A stretch of 64,000 nt of DNA. Origin: Verrucomicrobia bacterium CG1_02_43_26. GTDB lineage: Bacteria > Verrucomicrobiota > Verrucomicrobiia > Opitutales > CG1-02-43-26. This document shows, piece after piece, positions 34,049-43,846 of this stretch. The notes under the pieces are model-generated. The model did not search any database and was not told the origin of the DNA. It worked only from the letters and a program-made list of their open reading frames with translations. Within the stretch, counting starts at the first letter, position 1; the number at the start of each line of letters is the position of its first letter. The translations under genes and the position numbers were made by a program. The DNA lies in contig MNWT01000005.1 in NCBI GenBank assembly GCA_001872735.1, positions 61,001 to 125,000 on the forward strand. The letters are read 5' to 3'.

Positions 34049-35806
34049 TTACTTAAACGTCTTACTGAGATAAGCCATTTGCTGGTTTACCTTTTGCTGA
34101 GCAGCCTCCATGGCAATAAACCCGGCTGTAAGCTGCTCTTCACGACTTTTTAAATAAATATCAAAGTCCGTTATTTTCTTTGTAATACTTGTGATTTGAT
34201 TGTTGAGAGAAGTTTTCTGGGTCTCAAAAATACCCTTTACAGCGATATCATCGGGATCGCCCGCGAAGCTGTCTATAAACTTATTCAGAACTAAAGAACG
34301 CCCGCCCGTAGGAGTGTCACCGCTCAGTGTGCCAGTTGCATCCGTAAATAGTTTGGAGACTTCATCTGAATTTTTATTTAATGCGTTTGTGAGGACAGTT
34401 TCGTCTGCGACCTTTAGCTTGTACGAATCTGTTTCAAAATCGATTCCGATATCCGCTATTCGTTTAATACTGCCCGTTAAAGCGGTAACCTCCCCAAACA
34501 CAAGCTTGCGCAAGCCGGATCGTAAAGCAGTCACTTCACTATTATTTGATAATATGGAAGTCGTTACTTTTGTTTTACCAGAGCTATTACTCGTCGTAAT
34601 TTTGGTTTTATCATCAATGTATGTCTGAACCTCATTGAATTTTGTAATAAAGTCATCAATTTTTTTACGAGTATCCGTAGAGTCTTGCTCAACGGTAAGG
34701 GTATCTGTCCCTACTTTTAGCGCCGTCACTGAAAGGCCTTTTATTCCGTGGCTATCTTCTGTTAGTACATTGCTTGTGCTTGTCAACGTACCACCGCTAT
34801 TAACGGTGTACTCGGCGTTTGTACCGATATTGAGCGTTGAGGTTGAATTCAGCCCCATGGATTCCAATAAATTACCACTCACATCCTCCACACTGACATC
34901 GTAGCTTCCGGTAGACTTGTTCGTAAGTTTAAACTGGTCGTTCACGGCATCGTAGGTAATCGAGACTCCGGCTCCAGAAGCATTAATCTGGGTCATAATA
35001 CTGCTCAGGCTGTCATTCGCAGTATCATAGGTAAACGAAATGCCGTTAATCTTCATACTGCCTGAAGTCACAGATGTCGTAAGATTCGAATTCGCAATAG
35101 AATTCGTTAGTTTCACAACACCCAGTTTAGCATTACTTGAAACGGTCCCCGTACCATTGCCAAAGAGCTTAGTCGATGTCAGGAAATTACTGGTATCGGC
35201 AGGTGTGCCTAATAGAATCTCGGAGCCACTGGACAATTCTATTTTATCCGTAGTGGCGTTATATGAAGCTGTCACTGATCCACTCGTTGCCGTAGAAATT
35301 GCGTCAAACACGCTTTGCAAGGAATCGGTAGTAGCGACTGTTATCTGCTTACCATTTACAGAAAAAGTGCCCGCTGTGATATCTGTTGCAATTTTCATGG
35401 AGGATAGCGTTAATCCACTCACATCGGATGTTCCGTTAATCTGTGCTCCCACATCGCCAGCCCCGGATCGAGTAGATTGAGTCGCTAATTGAGTAACGTT
35501 AAGGGAGTACGTGCCCGTGAGCGTTTGAGATGCTGCTGTTGCCGACCCCAGAACAGGAGCTGTAGTCGTTGCAATCGTTGCCTTTCTTCCCAAGAACGCA
35601 TCCGCGCTATTGAGTGCATCCACAGAAGTACGCAAACTCTCCAATTTTGTCTTGAGCGCGCTGAGCGTATCTACTTTATTCTGTAAACCACTTTTTTCCG
35701 TTGATAAATTCGTTTTCTGAATTCCCTCAATAGAAACCATTTGCTGGACAAAGCTCTTCCAGTCAAACCCAGACACTAATCCTGATAAACCTAAATCCAT
35801 CGCCAT
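34049..35806 (-). CDS. fliD: Flagellar hook-associated protein 2 (filament cap)
   Basis: A 585-residue FliD, the cap at the tip of the flagellar filament that helps flagellin fold. The N-terminal FliD_N signature is visible: GLSGLVSGFDWKSFVQQMVSIEG near residues 5-27, then a coiled coil with LSALKTKLESLRTSVDALN. The middle is Ser/Thr/Gly-rich with repeated beta modules, including a flagellin_IN-like segment. The C-terminal coiled coil is FETQKTSLNNQITSITKKITDFD, then LKSREEQLTAGFIAMEAAQ, with the typical end AYLSKTFK. Length is within the family range. It stands with two other flagella-linked genes; structural flagellar genes are outside the window. Confidence 0.93.
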   Translation of the reverse strand: MAMDLGLSGLVSGFDWKSFVQQMVSIEGIQKTNLSTEKSGLQNKVDTLSALKTKLESLRTSVDALNSADAFLGRKATIATTTAPVLGSATAASQTLTGTYSLNVTQLATQSTRSGAGDVGAQINGTSDVSGLTLSSMKIATDITAGTFSVNGKQITVATTDSLQSVFDAISTATSGSVTASYNATTDKIELSSGSEILLGTPADTSNFLTSTKLFGNGTGTVSSNAKLGVVKLTNSIANSNLTTSVTSGSMKINGISFTYDTANDSLSSIMTQINASGAGVSITYDAVNDQFKLTNKSTGSYDVSVEDVSGNLLESMGLNSTSTLNIGTNAEYTVNSGGTLTSTSNVLTEDSHGIKGLSVTALKVGTDTLTVEQDSTDTRKKIDDFITKFNEVQTYIDDKTKITTSNSSGKTKVTTSILSNNSEVTALRSGLRKLVFGEVTALTGSIKRIADIGIDFETDSYKLKVADETVLTNALNKNSDEVSKLFTDATGTLSGDTPTGGRSLVLNKFIDSFAGDPDDIAVKGIFETQKTSLNNQITSITKKITDFDIYLKSREEQLTAGFIAMEAAQQKVNQQMAYLSKTFK

Positions 35807-35948
35807 AAATCATTATCCTCAACACGTTACGTATTTCCTAGTAAAGTCGGTTATTTGCTATCCATCTTAAGTAAAGCCAACGGCGCAAGACGCAGTTCGA
35901 CACCTCAAATAGAGCATAAAACATGCCAACAAACCTCAATAAGCCCCC

Positions 35949-37781
35949 CTACACCAAATAGGTTTCTATGCGATCACGCATAAAATTAGCCCCTTCAGCA
36001 ATCGCCCAAAAGTATTCCTTGTTCTTTTGAATTCGACTCCAATGCTCTGCGGGAGAATTGATTTTCTGGCAAGCCTCTAGATAGCGATAAAGCTCAAATT
36101 TAGTTTTACCATCCAAAAGCACCTCCGTATCCTGAGGATAGCGATCCAGCAAGTTATTCAATTTACGGGAAAAATCATCACATTTCAGCAATTTCGGATT
36201 ATCCTTGTAACTCATATTTTCAAACTTGGCCGGCAAAAGGCTCGAGTAAACCGCTCCATCCCAAGCAATTTCGAGAACAGATTGTACGAAACACCGAAAA
36301 GCATCTACTGCCTCCTCATAAGAAGTATTCATTTTAGGCCGGTTATCGAAAATCGCTTGCAAACGATTTGAAACGTTCGCCGTGGAGCCTTGACCTAGCC
36401 ACGCTAAGGCCTCCTGGTACGTTTTATAAGGGGCACCCTGAATTTTAACACCCGTTCTAGCTGTGTTTATAAACTCCAAATTCTGGTAATCCGGCGCGTG
36501 GATGAGCTGCTCGAACGTCTTTAAGTAAACGTACAATTTTTCCTCCACAGGTACTTGTGTAAACGTGTTACCAGGCAACATTCTACACTTATCGAGATGA
36601 ACCCTTAGCCTACCCTCATCCGCGTAAAAAGAATCGGCCGTGTGGGATTGCCCTGTCGAAGTAACCGCCATGTCCTGCCCCACGAGGCAAATTTTATTCG
36701 TGCCCCATACGCGCGCAAAGTCGGGCACACAAGCTGAAATTGTCCCTTGCTCAATAATGGAGCTTCCCTCCGGAAGCCCTACACGCTTACGCAGCAACCT
36801 GATAAGCGAATTCGCGCCGGCCCACGTGAAATTTCTGCCTGCAAATAGTTTCACCACACCCGAGTGCACAAAGGTTGAAGAAACCAGGTAAACACCCTCA
36901 GTAGGGCAACCCATATATCCTTTATAAGTATCCTCTCTGGGATCTGCGGCAATTGTGATGTGAGGCAGTATGCCGGAATTTGCCAGTTTACGATACGCGG
37001 AGTTGACACAGACAAGTAATGCTTTTTCCTTCGCCGCTTTAAGAAAATCAATGGACTCATCTAACGAAGGTCCGGCTGCGATCAAAATAAGCGGTAAACC
37101 CTTAAACATGCCCTCCATGAGCTTGATATCCGGTGCATCAATCGTATAGGGCAAGTTCTCCAACGTGCGTTCTTGCCACACAGAGGAATCAGCAATGTTG
37201 GTTTTGTGAAGCTTTTGGGCAAAGTCTACAAATCGGGCAAAGGCTGTCAGGCATTCATCGTAGTAGGGTGCTTCGAACGTATAGATAGGCGAGAAAAGAA
37301 CAGGAGCTGCATCCCTTAGCAACGCTAAATGAAGTTCACCTAAAGGTTCAAAAAGCTCATCGTCCGGCTCACCGGCACCCAGCATGACCCTCGGATCACT
37401 CAGGAGACGAGAACAGTCTACTTTAGAAAATACCGCTTTAAGCCAACCCGGATATTTTTCACATACGAAAAAATAAATATTATCCTCCGGAACCCTATTT
37501 AACAAGAGCTGAAGATGCTTTCCCAAGCCAAAACCGCAAATCGCATAAAGGCCATTCTCCTTACATTCAACGGCCTCTGCCCAGCGTTGAGCCAACTGGG
37601 TTTGATCCAGATTACCAAAAGGCATAACTTCATGTTTGCCAGCCAGCGCTACCATTTGAGCCTCGACTCCCGAGCCCTTTATTTTATAAGGAATACCCGT
37701 TTCGCTAGCGCATTCGATACGCTTTAACAGCTTTGGAAATCGTTTTTTTAAAATTGAATAATTCTGGGGCAGAATAGGCAT
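35949..37781 (-). CDS. Maf/DUF115 motility-associated glycosyltransferase-like protein
   Basis: A 610-residue protein of the Maf (DUF115, MptE-like) family. Such proteins glycosylate flagellin with nonulosonic acids in Campylobacter, Aeromonas and others. Family marks include the GFGLGKHLQLLLNRVPE segment near residue 83-100, IAAGPSLDESIDFLKA near residue 234, DPREDTYKGY near 281, the STFVHSGVVKLFAGRNFTW block, and CLVGQDMAVTSTGQSHTADS near 365-384. The gene lies next to fliD, as is common. It probably glycosylates the filament, but the acceptor is not in the window. Confidence 0.85.
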   Translation of the reverse strand: MPILPQNYSILKKRFPKLLKRIECASETGIPYKIKGSGVEAQMVALAGKHEVMPFGNLDQTQLAQRWAEAVECKENGLYAICGFGLGKHLQLLLNRVPEDNIYFFVCEKYPGWLKAVFSKVDCSRLLSDPRVMLGAGEPDDELFEPLGELHLALLRDAAPVLFSPIYTFEAPYYDECLTAFARFVDFAQKLHKTNIADSSVWQERTLENLPYTIDAPDIKLMEGMFKGLPLILIAAGPSLDESIDFLKAAKEKALLVCVNSAYRKLANSGILPHITIAADPREDTYKGYMGCPTEGVYLVSSTFVHSGVVKLFAGRNFTWAGANSLIRLLRKRVGLPEGSSIIEQGTISACVPDFARVWGTNKICLVGQDMAVTSTGQSHTADSFYADEGRLRVHLDKCRMLPGNTFTQVPVEEKLYVYLKTFEQLIHAPDYQNLEFINTARTGVKIQGAPYKTYQEALAWLGQGSTANVSNRLQAIFDNRPKMNTSYEEAVDAFRCFVQSVLEIAWDGAVYSSLLPAKFENMSYKDNPKLLKCDDFSRKLNNLLDRYPQDTEVLLDGKTKFELYRYLEACQKINSPAEHWSRIQKNKEYFWAIAEGANFMRDRIETYLV

Positions 37782-37790
37782 ATTGGGCGA

Positions 37791-38411
37791 TTAATTGAGG
37801 GAATTTGCCTGTTTTTCAAAATAAGGTAACACGTCTTCACGAAGCCACTTCTGGCACTTTTGCATCATAGGAACCACCTCACAAGCCAAAATATCAGAAA
37901 CTTTAGCAACATCTGCTTTTTCGATCGCCTCCGGCAACGATGCCAAATAGCGCTCGTACTCGGTCACTAAGATCTCGAGAGACTTTGCCCAAGGAGCCGT
38001 TTTATTTTGTTCCACAAAGGACTTCAACTCATCGATAACATCAACAAACAGGGTAAATCGTTGAATACATTGATTTAATTCGGAAATAGCTTCTCGCCAC
38101 GGGCTTACCAGTACCCTCTTGCTAAATTCAGTCAAGGTGTCTGCCAATTCCTCTATGTAAACGATGCGCCCCTTCACCAATCGCTTGTAGAATTCTTGCT
38201 GTGGAGCGGAAACCGCTTTAATGACAACATATTGCTTGGGAGCAGAGTCGAAATAAGCATTCAGTAAATCGACATCGTCAACATAGAATTCGGCCACATA
38301 CCTACCCGATTGAGCCAAGTGCTGGGTGAGTACAGCGAGGAGAGTTGCCAAGTCCTTCGGGGGTTCATCGGGGAAAGTGACGGGCTCGCCATCGAGGTAA
38401 ATCTGTTTCAT
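37791..38411 (-). CDS. Hypothetical protein in the flagellar cassette
   Basis: A 206-residue cytoplasmic protein starting MKQIYLDGEPVTF at 38411; an extended start at 38444 is less likely. It is mostly helical with Leu/Glu/Ala patterns (EELADTLTEFSKRVLV and LASLPEAIEKADVAKVSDIL). There are no membrane segments. It is encoded nine bases above the Maf gene on the same strand and so is probably co-expressed with it. The family is not recognised; a chaperone or accessory role in filament assembly is a guess from context. Confidence 0.6.
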   Translation of the reverse strand: MKQIYLDGEPVTFPDEPPKDLATLLAVLTQHLAQSGRYVAEFYVDDVDLLNAYFDSAPKQYVVIKAVSAPQQEFYKRLVKGRIVYIEELADTLTEFSKRVLVSPWREAISELNQCIQRFTLFVDVIDELKSFVEQNKTAPWAKSLEILVTEYERYLASLPEAIEKADVAKVSDILACEVVPMMQKCQKWLREDVLPYFEKQANSLN

Positions 38412-38603
38412 TATAAGGCATTTAAGAGCATAACGCGTGCCCAAGCAAGCACAAAGGCCATGCGCATAAGCAGGGCTTATCAGACTTTAGGAACGCTAAT
38501 AACAAAAACGTTACAAAAATTATGATTTTCAAAGAGTCGAGAATAGATACGCTATTTTAATCGCCCTATTAAGTGCGAGCGTTCAACAACGTTATTCGCT
38601 AAC

Positions 38604-40001
38604 ATGCCAAATAAAAACTTCCTTATCCCCGTCATTGTCGGTCTAGTACTCTGGTTTAGCCCAGTACCTGAATCGCTTAACAGCCAGTCATGGCATTTAT
38701 TTGCAATTTTCATATTTACCATATTGGGAATCATCATGAAGCCGCTTCCCATGGGAGCTATAGCCATGATATCGATTGGATTAACGACATTCACGGGCAC
38801 ACTGACCCTCCCTCAAGCGCTAAAGGGCTTTAGTAATGGCGCCATATGGCTTGTATTGATTGCGTTTTTTATCGCGCGTGGGTTTATTAAAACTCATTTG
38901 GGGACGCGGATTGCGTATTACTTTGTTTATTTATTCGGAAAAAAGACACTAGGCTTAGCCTACAGTATGGTTTTAAGCGAACTCATCCTGGCACCAGCTG
39001 TTCCCAGCTTCACCGCAAGAACGGGGGGCATTATATACCCTATCGTAAATGCCCTAGCACAAGCCTTTAACAGTAAGCCAAACGACCCTACTTCAAAAAA
39101 CCTGGGAGCTTACTTAATTCAAGCGTGCTTTCAGAGTTCGGTGATTTTAGGCGCTATGTTCGTGACAGCGATGGCAGGAAATCCCCTCGTAGTAGCACTT
39201 GCAGCAGATGCAGGCGTCGAAATTACCTGGGGAAAATGGGCGTTAGCCGCGATAGTGCCCGGAATGATCAGTTTATTAATCATTCCCTTAATCATTTACA
39301 AAATCGCACCACCAAGGATTAAGGAAACCCCCGATGCTAAAAATTTAGCCAAAAACAAGTTAAAGGAACTCGGGCGAGTCAAGACCAGCGAGATCATCAT
39401 GTTAGGCGTATTTATCATGTTGCTCGTCTTATGGATTTTCGGGGAAGGATTTGGCATAAATAGTGTTACCACAGCCTTTCTGGGATTATCTATCCTATTA
39501 ATATGCAATGTGTTAACGTGGGAAGAAATTTTAGAAGAAAAAGGCGCGTGGAACACCTTTATATGGTTCTCCACACTGGTAACCCTTGGCTACGCACTCA
39601 ATGAGCACGGCTTAATCACTTATTTCAGCGGACAAATGTCCTACGTAGTAGAAGGCATGCACTGGTCCCTTGGGCTCTCAATAATATGCCTGGTGTATTT
39701 CTACACTCATTACTTCTTCGCAAGCAATACTGCGCATATCGGGGCAATGTATGGTGTCCTTTTAGCCGTTGCTATAGGACTTGGCGCGCCCGCGATGCTC
39801 TCCGCGCTCATATTGGCCTTCATTAGTAATCTTTTCGGCGGCTTGACTCACTACGGAAACGGCCCTGCCCCCATATTGTATGGAGCAGGCTATGTTAAAC
39901 TAAAAGACTGGTGGATAACGGGTTTAATTGTAAGCTTTGCCAACATACTGGTCTGGGGTGGTATTGGTGCCGCCTGGTGGAAATTCTTGGGGTATTGGTG
40001 A
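38604..40001 (+). CDS. Divalent anion/sodium symporter (DASS/SLC13 family)
   Basis: A 465-residue inner-membrane transporter of the DASS family (CitT/DctA-like, INDY/SLC13). About 11 membrane helices can be traced. The two family repeats appear as APAVPSFTARTGGIIYPIV near residues 133-151 and FASNTAHIGAMYGVLLAVA near residues 371-389, each providing part of the Na+/carboxylate site. Substrates in this family are dicarboxylates or tricarboxylates such as succinate or citrate. It is encoded 140 bases before the M20 hydrolase/AST operon on the same strand, so it may take up or handle succinate linked to that pathway, which uses succinyl groups. That is inference. Confidence 0.88.
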   Translation: MPNKNFLIPVIVGLVLWFSPVPESLNSQSWHLFAIFIFTILGIIMKPLPMGAIAMISIGLTTFTGTLTLPQALKGFSNGAIWLVLIAFFIARGFIKTHLGTRIAYYFVYLFGKKTLGLAYSMVLSELILAPAVPSFTARTGGIIYPIVNALAQAFNSKPNDPTSKNLGAYLIQACFQSSVILGAMFVTAMAGNPLVVALAADAGVEITWGKWALAAIVPGMISLLIIPLIIYKIAPPRIKETPDAKNLAKNKLKELGRVKTSEIIMLGVFIMLLVLWIFGEGFGINSVTTAFLGLSILLICNVLTWEEILEEKGAWNTFIWFSTLVTLGYALNEHGLITYFSGQMSYVVEGMHWSLGLSIICLVYFYTHYFFASNTAHIGAMYGVLLAVAIGLGAPAMLSALILAFISNLFGGLTHYGNGPAPILYGAGYVKLKDWWITGLIVSFANILVWGGIGAAWWKFLGYW

Positions 40002-40141
40002 GTTTAGTTGTACCCAAAGCAAAAATAACGATTAATCCGTTCATCGTTTGATGAGGCATGCGTGTTTATATATTTCGCTTGCCAAGGGGGAAAGATTGAC
40101 TTTAAACTTTGACTTCCCCTGAAACCTTTTCCCCATTTGGC

Positions 40142-41389
40142 ATGTACGAGAAGTATTTGAAGTCAATCGCCCACAAGTCGGAACAGATGACGCAATTAAC
40201 ACGTGACTGGTGTTTAATTAATTCTGGATCGTATAATACAAACGGCCTAACTGACATGATTGGCGCATTGAAACGGGAATTTATCAATTTACCCGGCGCA
40301 ATGGAAACCGTAGCCCTTTCGCAGGCGAGAGACCCATTTATGGATCGATCCGGGAAGCGCAAAACATTCCCCTTAGGGAAAGCATTGCAAGTAACCTGCC
40401 GCCCTGAGGCTCCCATACAGATCCTATTTAACGGACATATGGACACCGTTTACGGAGAAAAGCACCCCTTTCAGACCTGCACCCTTATCGATAAAAATAA
40501 GCTGCAGGGACCTGGAACCGCAGACATGAAAGGAGGCCTTGTTGTCATGCTTAAGGCGTTAGAGACCTTTGAGCTTTGCCCCTGGAAAAATGAAATTGGG
40601 TGGGAAGTCTTTATTGGCCCCGATGAAGAGATCGGATCACCAGGCTCCGCGCCTATATTGTTACAAAAAGCAAGTTCGGGGAAATTTAATTTTGGATTAG
40701 TATACGAACCAACTTTCCCCGATGGTAAGCTGGTGCGTAACCGCAAAGGCAGCTTTAATTTTTCTATATTAGTGGAAGGACGAGAAGCGCATGTGGGGCG
40801 ATACTTTAAACAAGGGAAACACGCGATTGCCGCTTTATGTCAATTTGTAACAAAAGTGCACGCACTTAACGACACCTTTCCAGATGCTATTTTCAACGTG
40901 GGTTACATAGAAGGCGGCGGAGCAGTCAATGTGGTGCCCGATAGAGCGTTGGCTCACTTAAACGTACGCGTAGCACATGCCGAAGACGTAAAAGCCATTG
41001 AGAAAACGATCGAAAATTTAGTCGAAGAAACGAATCAACAAGAAGGCATACTCTTGACCTGCGAAGGGCAATTACTAAAGACCCCCAAAGAAGTTGATAC
41101 GAAGACGGAGCATTTATTTAATGCAATCGCAGGCTGTGGAAAAGAGCTGGGGATGAAACTCGATTGGCAGGACACCGGTGGAGGCTCTGACGGCAATAAT
41201 TTATGGGCCGGCGGGCTACCCAATATTGATACAATGGGTGTACAGGGCGGAGATATTCATAGCAACAAAGAATACCTGCTTGTCGACAGCCTCGTACAGC
41301 GCACCCAATTAACAACCCTTTTATTAATGAAACTTGCTTCCAAAGAACTCAAACTAGAAGACCTGTTATGTCAACAACCTGCGAAATGA
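40142..41389 (+). CDS. M20-family metallohydrolase (possible N-succinylglutamate desuccinylase)
   Basis: A 415-residue zinc hydrolase of the M20 family (carboxypeptidase G2/ArgE/DapE type), starting at ATG 40142; a TTG at 40109 is possible. Metal ligands are seen: His99 and Asp101 in NGHMDTV, Asp128 in GTADMKGG, the catalytic and ligand pair Glu162/163 in GPDEEIG, Glu in VYEPT near 188, and the C-terminal His in GGDIHSNKEY. The gene overlaps the aminotransferase of the AST operon. No M14-type astE is present in the cluster, so this enzyme may cleave N-succinylglutamate or another succinyl amino acid in the last step. That role is inferred from position only. Confidence 0.85.
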   Translation: MYEKYLKSIAHKSEQMTQLTRDWCLINSGSYNTNGLTDMIGALKREFINLPGAMETVALSQARDPFMDRSGKRKTFPLGKALQVTCRPEAPIQILFNGHMDTVYGEKHPFQTCTLIDKNKLQGPGTADMKGGLVVMLKALETFELCPWKNEIGWEVFIGPDEEIGSPGSAPILLQKASSGKFNFGLVYEPTFPDGKLVRNRKGSFNFSILVEGREAHVGRYFKQGKHAIAALCQFVTKVHALNDTFPDAIFNVGYIEGGGAVNVVPDRALAHLNVRVAHAEDVKAIEKTIENLVEETNQQEGILLTCEGQLLKTPKEVDTKTEHLFNAIAGCGKELGMKLDWQDTGGGSDGNNLWAGGLPNIDTMGVQGGDIHSNKEYLLVDSLVQRTQLTTLLLMKLASKELKLEDLLCQQPAK

Positions 41390-42768
41390 AACCCCTGATC
41401 TCTGAAGAATTCAAACAAGACCCAGCCGTTACCGAGGCAAAAGAAACCCTACTTGCCCTTCTCGCAAAACATCAACAAAAGATTAACGCCGTGCGCCCGG
41501 CGGATCCTGACCGCAAGCAAAGTTACGAGAAAACATTGGATGCTTTTAGTGAAGCCCGAGGTGGGAAACTATATTACCCTTACCTAGGATCCGGTATGGG
41601 CAACGGGCCATTCGTGGAGCTGATGGACGGAAGCGTAAAATATGACTTCATTAACGGTATCGGCGTGCATCATTTTGGCCACTCTAACCCAAAGATCATA
41701 GAAGCCTGTTTGGATGCAGCTCTTGAGGACACGGTCATGCAAGGCAACCTTCAGCAAAATGAACTGGCATTTACGTTTTCAAAAAAATTGCTCGATTTAG
41801 CAAATAAGAATAATGCCGGAATCGATCACTGCTTTTTGTCCTCTACTGGGGTGATGGCCATTGAAAATGCGTTAAAAATTGCTTTTCAAAAAAACGCTCC
41901 CGCAAGCCGAGTACTCTCATTTGAACGATGCTTTAGTGGAAGAACATTAGCGTTATCCCAAATAACAGACAAAGCCGCCTATAGACAAGGCCTTCCTCAA
42001 ACGTTGAGTGTGGATTATTTGCCTTTCTATGATGAAAGTAGACCAGAAGAAAGCACAAAAGAAGCCGTCGCCGTTTTAAAGAAATATATACACCGCTACC
42101 CCAAGCAGCACGCGGCAATCGTCATGGAACTAATCCAAGGGGAAGGCGGTTTTTACCCGGGAAGCACGGCATTCCACAAAGCGTTGATGGAAGTGTGTCG
42201 AGAAAACGGAATCGCTGTGATCGCTGATGAGGTACAGACGTTCGCTCGTACTTATGAGCCCTTTGCCTTCCAATATTACCAGTTGGATAAACTGGTGGAT
42301 ATTGTGACGATTGGAAAGTCCAGCCAGATATGTGCGACTCTCTTTCGCAAAGAATACAAGCCGGGGCCAGGATTATTAAGCCAAACGTTCACCAGTAGCA
42401 CAACGGCTATTGCCGCAGGAATCGTTATCATAGACGAGTTAGCCAAAAAAGAATATTGGGGCGAGAATGGTCGAATAGCCGGCCTGCACAATCATTTTGA
42501 AAAACATTTCGAAGCAATGCGCAAAGAAATGCCTGGTAAAATGAGCGGGCCTTATGGGTTCGGTGGTATGCTGGCATTTACACCATTAGACGGGAGTACA
42601 GAAAAAGTAACCGCGTTTGTAAAAAAACTGTTTGAAAATGGGATTATCTCCTTTTTGACAGGAGCAAGCCCCCAACGCGTTCGCTTTCTCTTTCCAATCG
42701 TCTCTCTTGAAACAAAGCATATTGATGATGCGATGGTTATTTTGCGCGATACCCTAAAGTCCTTTTAA
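41368..42768 (+). CDS. Class III aminotransferase, AstC-position
   Basis: A 466-residue PLP-dependent class III aminotransferase. The PLP lysine is Lys317 in TIGKSS, and the cofactor-binding DEVQTF near residue 290 is present, as is the SSTGVMAIENALK segment. In the AST pathway, AstC converts N-succinylornithine to its semialdehyde; this gene sits in the astC slot and is likely that enzyme, though it is longer than standard AstC (about 400 residues) and has an atypical N-terminus, resembling diaminobutyrate/lysine-aminotransferase-like sequences. It overlaps the hydrolase gene by 22 bases; an ATG at 41386 (ATGA overlap) is an alternative start. Confidence 0.85.
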   Translation: MSTTCEMKPLISEEFKQDPAVTEAKETLLALLAKHQQKINAVRPADPDRKQSYEKTLDAFSEARGGKLYYPYLGSGMGNGPFVELMDGSVKYDFINGIGVHHFGHSNPKIIEACLDAALEDTVMQGNLQQNELAFTFSKKLLDLANKNNAGIDHCFLSSTGVMAIENALKIAFQKNAPASRVLSFERCFSGRTLALSQITDKAAYRQGLPQTLSVDYLPFYDESRPEESTKEAVAVLKKYIHRYPKQHAAIVMELIQGEGGFYPGSTAFHKALMEVCRENGIAVIADEVQTFARTYEPFAFQYYQLDKLVDIVTIGKSSQICATLFRKEYKPGPGLLSQTFTSSTTAIAAGIVIIDELAKKEYWGENGRIAGLHNHFEKHFEAMRKEMPGKMSGPYGFGGMLAFTPLDGSTEKVTAFVKKLFENGIISFLTGASPQRVRFLFPIVSLETKHIDDAMVILRDTLKSF

Positions 42769-42780
42769 CAGGCTACTAAC

Positions 42781-43833
42781 ATGATAGAAGGTGCCCCGCC
42801 AGTTGTACTACACCCTGCTCGTGAAGAGGACAAAGAAAAGCTTTTTGAGCTCGTCCTGTCTATTCGCAGCGGCATACCAAGCCTACCGAAAGATCTAGAA
42901 GCACTCGGAAATCGAATCGAAAAGTCTCTTAAATCCTTCAACAGGGATGTCCATAAACCGGGCAAAGAGAATTACCTGTTTGTCCTAGAAAACGTAGAAA
43001 CAGGTAAATTAGTAGGGTGCTCTGGCCTAAAAGCACTGATTAACGGGGAAGCCCCTTATTATTCTTACGAAATAAAACGGGAGAAAAACTCCCATGATCC
43101 TTTGGGGATTAATGTTGAAAACGATGCGTTGCACTTAACTACAATTGAAAATGTCACAGAACTTGTCAGCCTTTTTCTGAACAGGGATAACCGTTATGCC
43201 AACCATGGAAAACTGTTATCCTTTAGCCGCTTTCTTTTCATGAGCGCTTTTCAAGAGCGCTTTTGCAAGAAAGTTGCATCCGATCTGAGAGGCTACCTAG
43301 ATAAAGAAGGCGCATCACCCTTTTGGGAATCCTACGGGAAGAAGTTAATATTGGAGCATATTGATATAAAAGACATTTTCGAAGGTCGCTATAACCAACA
43401 TGTCATTCAAGACTTGATGCCAAAAAATCCTATTTATATATCGTTATTAACGGATGAAGCTCGAGCGTGTTTGGGGAAAACTCATACCAACACAGAACCC
43501 GCATTACATTTACTAAAAGAGCAAGGGTTCAGGAAAACTAATTTTATAAATGTATACGATGCCGGGCCTTTTGTGACATGCGAATTAAAAAACATCAAAA
43601 CAGTGCAGCAGCATAAAGAAGGGATTGTGGGAAAAATAATTGACGCAGATGAGCGGCAAGAACCCTACATTATTTGCAATCGCAACTTGAATTTCAAATC
43701 CACTCTGGGATACTTGGAAGAGTATGCTGGTGCGGAAATTGGTTTGCCCAAAAACGTAGCCCTATTACTCAATGTAGCTGTGGGCGACCCCATTTCGTAC
43801 GTTAATATCACCCCTCAAAATGAAAGCCATTAA
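42781..43833 (+). CDS. astA: Arginine N-succinyltransferase
   Basis: A 350-residue enzyme that transfers succinyl from succinyl-CoA to arginine, the first step of the AST pathway. The family is recognised from the start VLHPAREEDKEKLFEL, the LVGCSGLKALINGEAPYYSY segment near residues 77-96, LSFSRFLFMSAFQERF near 142-157, LIPTYPI-like MPKNPIYISLL near 219 and the C-terminal part ending in YVNITPQ. Length is near the usual 340-345. It has no separate promoter and lies 12 bases after the aminotransferase gene. The stop is close to the astD start. Confidence 0.9.
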   Translation: MIEGAPPVVLHPAREEDKEKLFELVLSIRSGIPSLPKDLEALGNRIEKSLKSFNRDVHKPGKENYLFVLENVETGKLVGCSGLKALINGEAPYYSYEIKREKNSHDPLGINVENDALHLTTIENVTELVSLFLNRDNRYANHGKLLSFSRFLFMSAFQERFCKKVASDLRGYLDKEGASPFWESYGKKLILEHIDIKDIFEGRYNQHVIQDLMPKNPIYISLLTDEARACLGKTHTNTEPALHLLKEQGFRKTNFINVYDAGPFVTCELKNIKTVQQHKEGIVGKIIDADERQEPYIICNRNLNFKSTLGYLEEYAGAEIGLPKNVALLLNVAVGDPISYVNITPQNESH

Positions 43834-43846
43834 AGAAATAAACGTG

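Noticed and set aside
34200..35690. Several long frames on the plus strand opposite fliD
   Set aside because: They are antisense shadows of a Ser/Thr-rich gene; their products are low-complexity with no start signals.
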